Assembly: GCA_910890315.1 (NCBI GenBank) | Contig: CAJVGD010000005.1 | Location: 1,488,001 to 1,552,000, forward strand | Source: Serendipita indica DSM 11827 | Lineage: Eukaryota; Basidiomycota; Agaricomycetes; Sebacinales; Serendipitaceae | Direction of reading: 5' to 3' | DNA length: 64,000 nucleotides | In this document: positions 62,537-64,000 of the stretch, one piece after another | Layout: each line of letters starts with the position of its first letter | Position numbering within the stretch: the first letter of the stretch is position 1 | Notes under the pieces: model-generated | The model's input: only the letters and a program-made list of their open reading frames with translations | Told to the model about the DNA's origin: nothing | The model's database searches: none | Translations under genes and position numbers: made by a program

Positions 62537-64000
62537 ATGTCCTCCATATCCTTTCTACGCCAAATCTCGCAGCGAAAAGGCTCTAGTACACCCCACTTTC
62601 TCCGTCCTCACCATCGCGCGTCGTTGGCTGCATTTGCAACCGTCGCCCGGGCCCACGCAAACCAAAAGGATGCAGCCCAGGTGCTTTTACCAGCAAAACG
62701 CGCGTATTCAAATGCAGCAACGAGGCAAAAACGCGAGCCTCCAACGTTTCCGTGCGTCGAAGCGCATGCCGCGCGTGAAGAGCGTCTCCAGTCGACCACA
62801 AAACACCATTTGGTGACTACACATGCACCAGAAACCTCTAACAACAAAGATCCGTCCTCCACCGGTCCCGAACCACCTTATGCGCGTCCGAACCCATCAT
62901 CCTATAAAACATTCACGTCACGCAAGCCACTTCCTCTGGTCTACTATCCGAATCAACCACTGGCAGAATATGACATTGCGTACGAGACGTGGGGCACGTT
63001 GAATGAATCAAAGTCGAATGCAATCTTGTTGCATACCGGCTTGAGCGCATCGTCGCATGCAGCCTCGACAGCCGCGAATCCAGCGCCAGGTTGGTGGGAA
63101 AAGTTTATTGGACCAGGAAAGGCGCTCGACACGGATCAGCATTTCATCATTTGCACAAACGTTCTCGGTGGATGCTACGGCTCGACGGGACCCTCGTCGC
63201 AGGACCCGACGGATGCAAATGGTGGGAAATATGGGACGAATTTCCCCGTTTTGTCAATTTTTGACATGGTGCGGGCGCAGTTTGCATTGTTGGATGAGTT
63301 GGGCATCAAAAAACTGTATGCGAGTGTTGGATCCTCTATGGGTGCGATGCAAAGCCTGGCGGCCGGTTGGTTGCATCCAGAGAGAGTGGGAAAGGTTGTT
63401 TCTATTAGCGGGACAGCCAGGAGTAGTCCGGGTGCGATTGCAATGCGTTTTGCCCAGAGGAGTGGTGGGTCAATTACTTGAGTTCATTATTAGTGCTAAT
63501 CAACCCAATACAGTCCTGATGGCCGACCCCAACTGGAACAATGGCTTCTACTACGATGGCCTACCTCCCCATACAGGCATGAAGCTCGCGAGGCGTGAGT
63601 ATCCCCTATTTAGCATCATACTAGACTGACATGGCGATAGAAATTGCGACAATTACCTACCGCTCTGGACCAGAGTGGGATCAACGGTTTGGACGACGGT
63701 TCCGCGACGCACCCTCGCAGCAACCAGCCAATGGACCTCGCGTACCGGCGCTCTGTCCAGATTTTTTAATAGAGACATACCTAGATCATCAAGGAGAGCA
63801 ATTCTGTCTCAAGTACGACGCCAACTCACTCATTTATGTATCCAAGGCGATGGACCTGTTCGACCTGACGCACTCGGCCCTTTCGTCACTCCATCTCACG
63901 TCTGGTGATGCACCGGATCCAAAATCAGGGAATTCTCATCTTCATCTAACGCCTCCCCCTCCACATCTTTCCGATCTCGCGGCGGGACTGATGCCACTGG
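62537..64000 (+). CDS. Mitochondrial CysA-type serine O-acyltransferase / MET2-like acetyltransferase, 5' part
   Basis: An alpha/beta-hydrolase acyltransferase of the homoserine O-acetyltransferase family. After an N-terminal stretch rich in Arg, Ser and Ala ([16 protein letters not shown]), which looks like a mitochondrial targeting peptide, come the family motifs: [32 protein letters not shown] and the nucleophile elbow [14 protein letters not shown]. Exons join across introns after AMRFAQRS and MKLAR; the frame is open to the window end at 64000. The presence of a targeting peptide and of [11 protein letters not shown] favours the Aspergillus cysA-like enzymes, which acylate serine for cysteine synthesis, over cytosolic Met2. 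That choice is inference. The catalytic Asp and His should lie beyond or near the edge. Confidence 0.88.

Overview
The window is nuclear DNA of a filamentous fungus, almost certainly an agaricomycete basidiomycete. Genes are dense, on both strands and rich in short introns (mostly 40-70 nt). The content is typical of that group: a NACHT-WD40 NLR, a DUF6533 membrane protein, a WSC-domain secreted protein, a P450 and several long disordered orphan proteins. The NLR tail and some orphan families recall Cantharellales such as Rhizoctonia, but that placement is from memory and was not tested. Coordinates are gene spans from start to stop including introns; exon structures were worked out by hand from GT-AG (and a few GC-AG) junctions and reading phase.

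Layout. 1-3586: two tandem copies (the first only a 3' end) of a single-pass membrane protein with a signal peptide and a C-terminal PPSY motif. 4058-8206 (minus): protein disulfide isomerase and a polytopic membrane protein with a long tail. 8732-16175: a housekeeping block of glutaminyl-tRNA synthetase, Mediator subunit 4, exocyst Sec15 and an ARF GTPase; MED4 and SEC15 start only 39 bp apart. 17211-21608: two members of an unrecognised family arranged tail to tail. 22634-24896: a cytochrome P450. 25213-31615: CPSF100/Cft2 and a STB6-like protein, convergent with 14 bp between stops. 31670-37691: a small orphan, a DUF2985 membrane protein, a SIRT5-type deacylase and Rad52. 37887-37977: an intron-containing tRNA-Arg(UCU). 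38500-46118: a WSC-domain protein, a small membrane protein, a Uds1 coiled-coil septation protein and a nuclear orphan with a KEN box. 46640-52435: a KDM5/Lid2 histone H3K4 demethylase. 52809-57344: a NACHT NLR with 14 near-identical WD40 repeats, flanked by a diverged repeat pair. 57958-62339: a disordered orphan and a DUF6533 protein. 62537 to the end: a mitochondrial CysA/MET2-type acyltransferase, cut by the window edge.

Most of the window is conserved core machinery (tRNA charging, secretion, 3'-end processing, chromatin, repair) and I see no biosynthetic cluster. The accessory material is the NLR with its repeats, the two duplicated orphan families and the membrane-protein families. The NLR is the most interesting locus: its repeats differ mainly at a few positions known to vary in fungal allorecognition receptors, and the copy carries a frameshift and an early stop. 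I found no CRISPR array, no recognisable autonomous transposon and no viral fossil.
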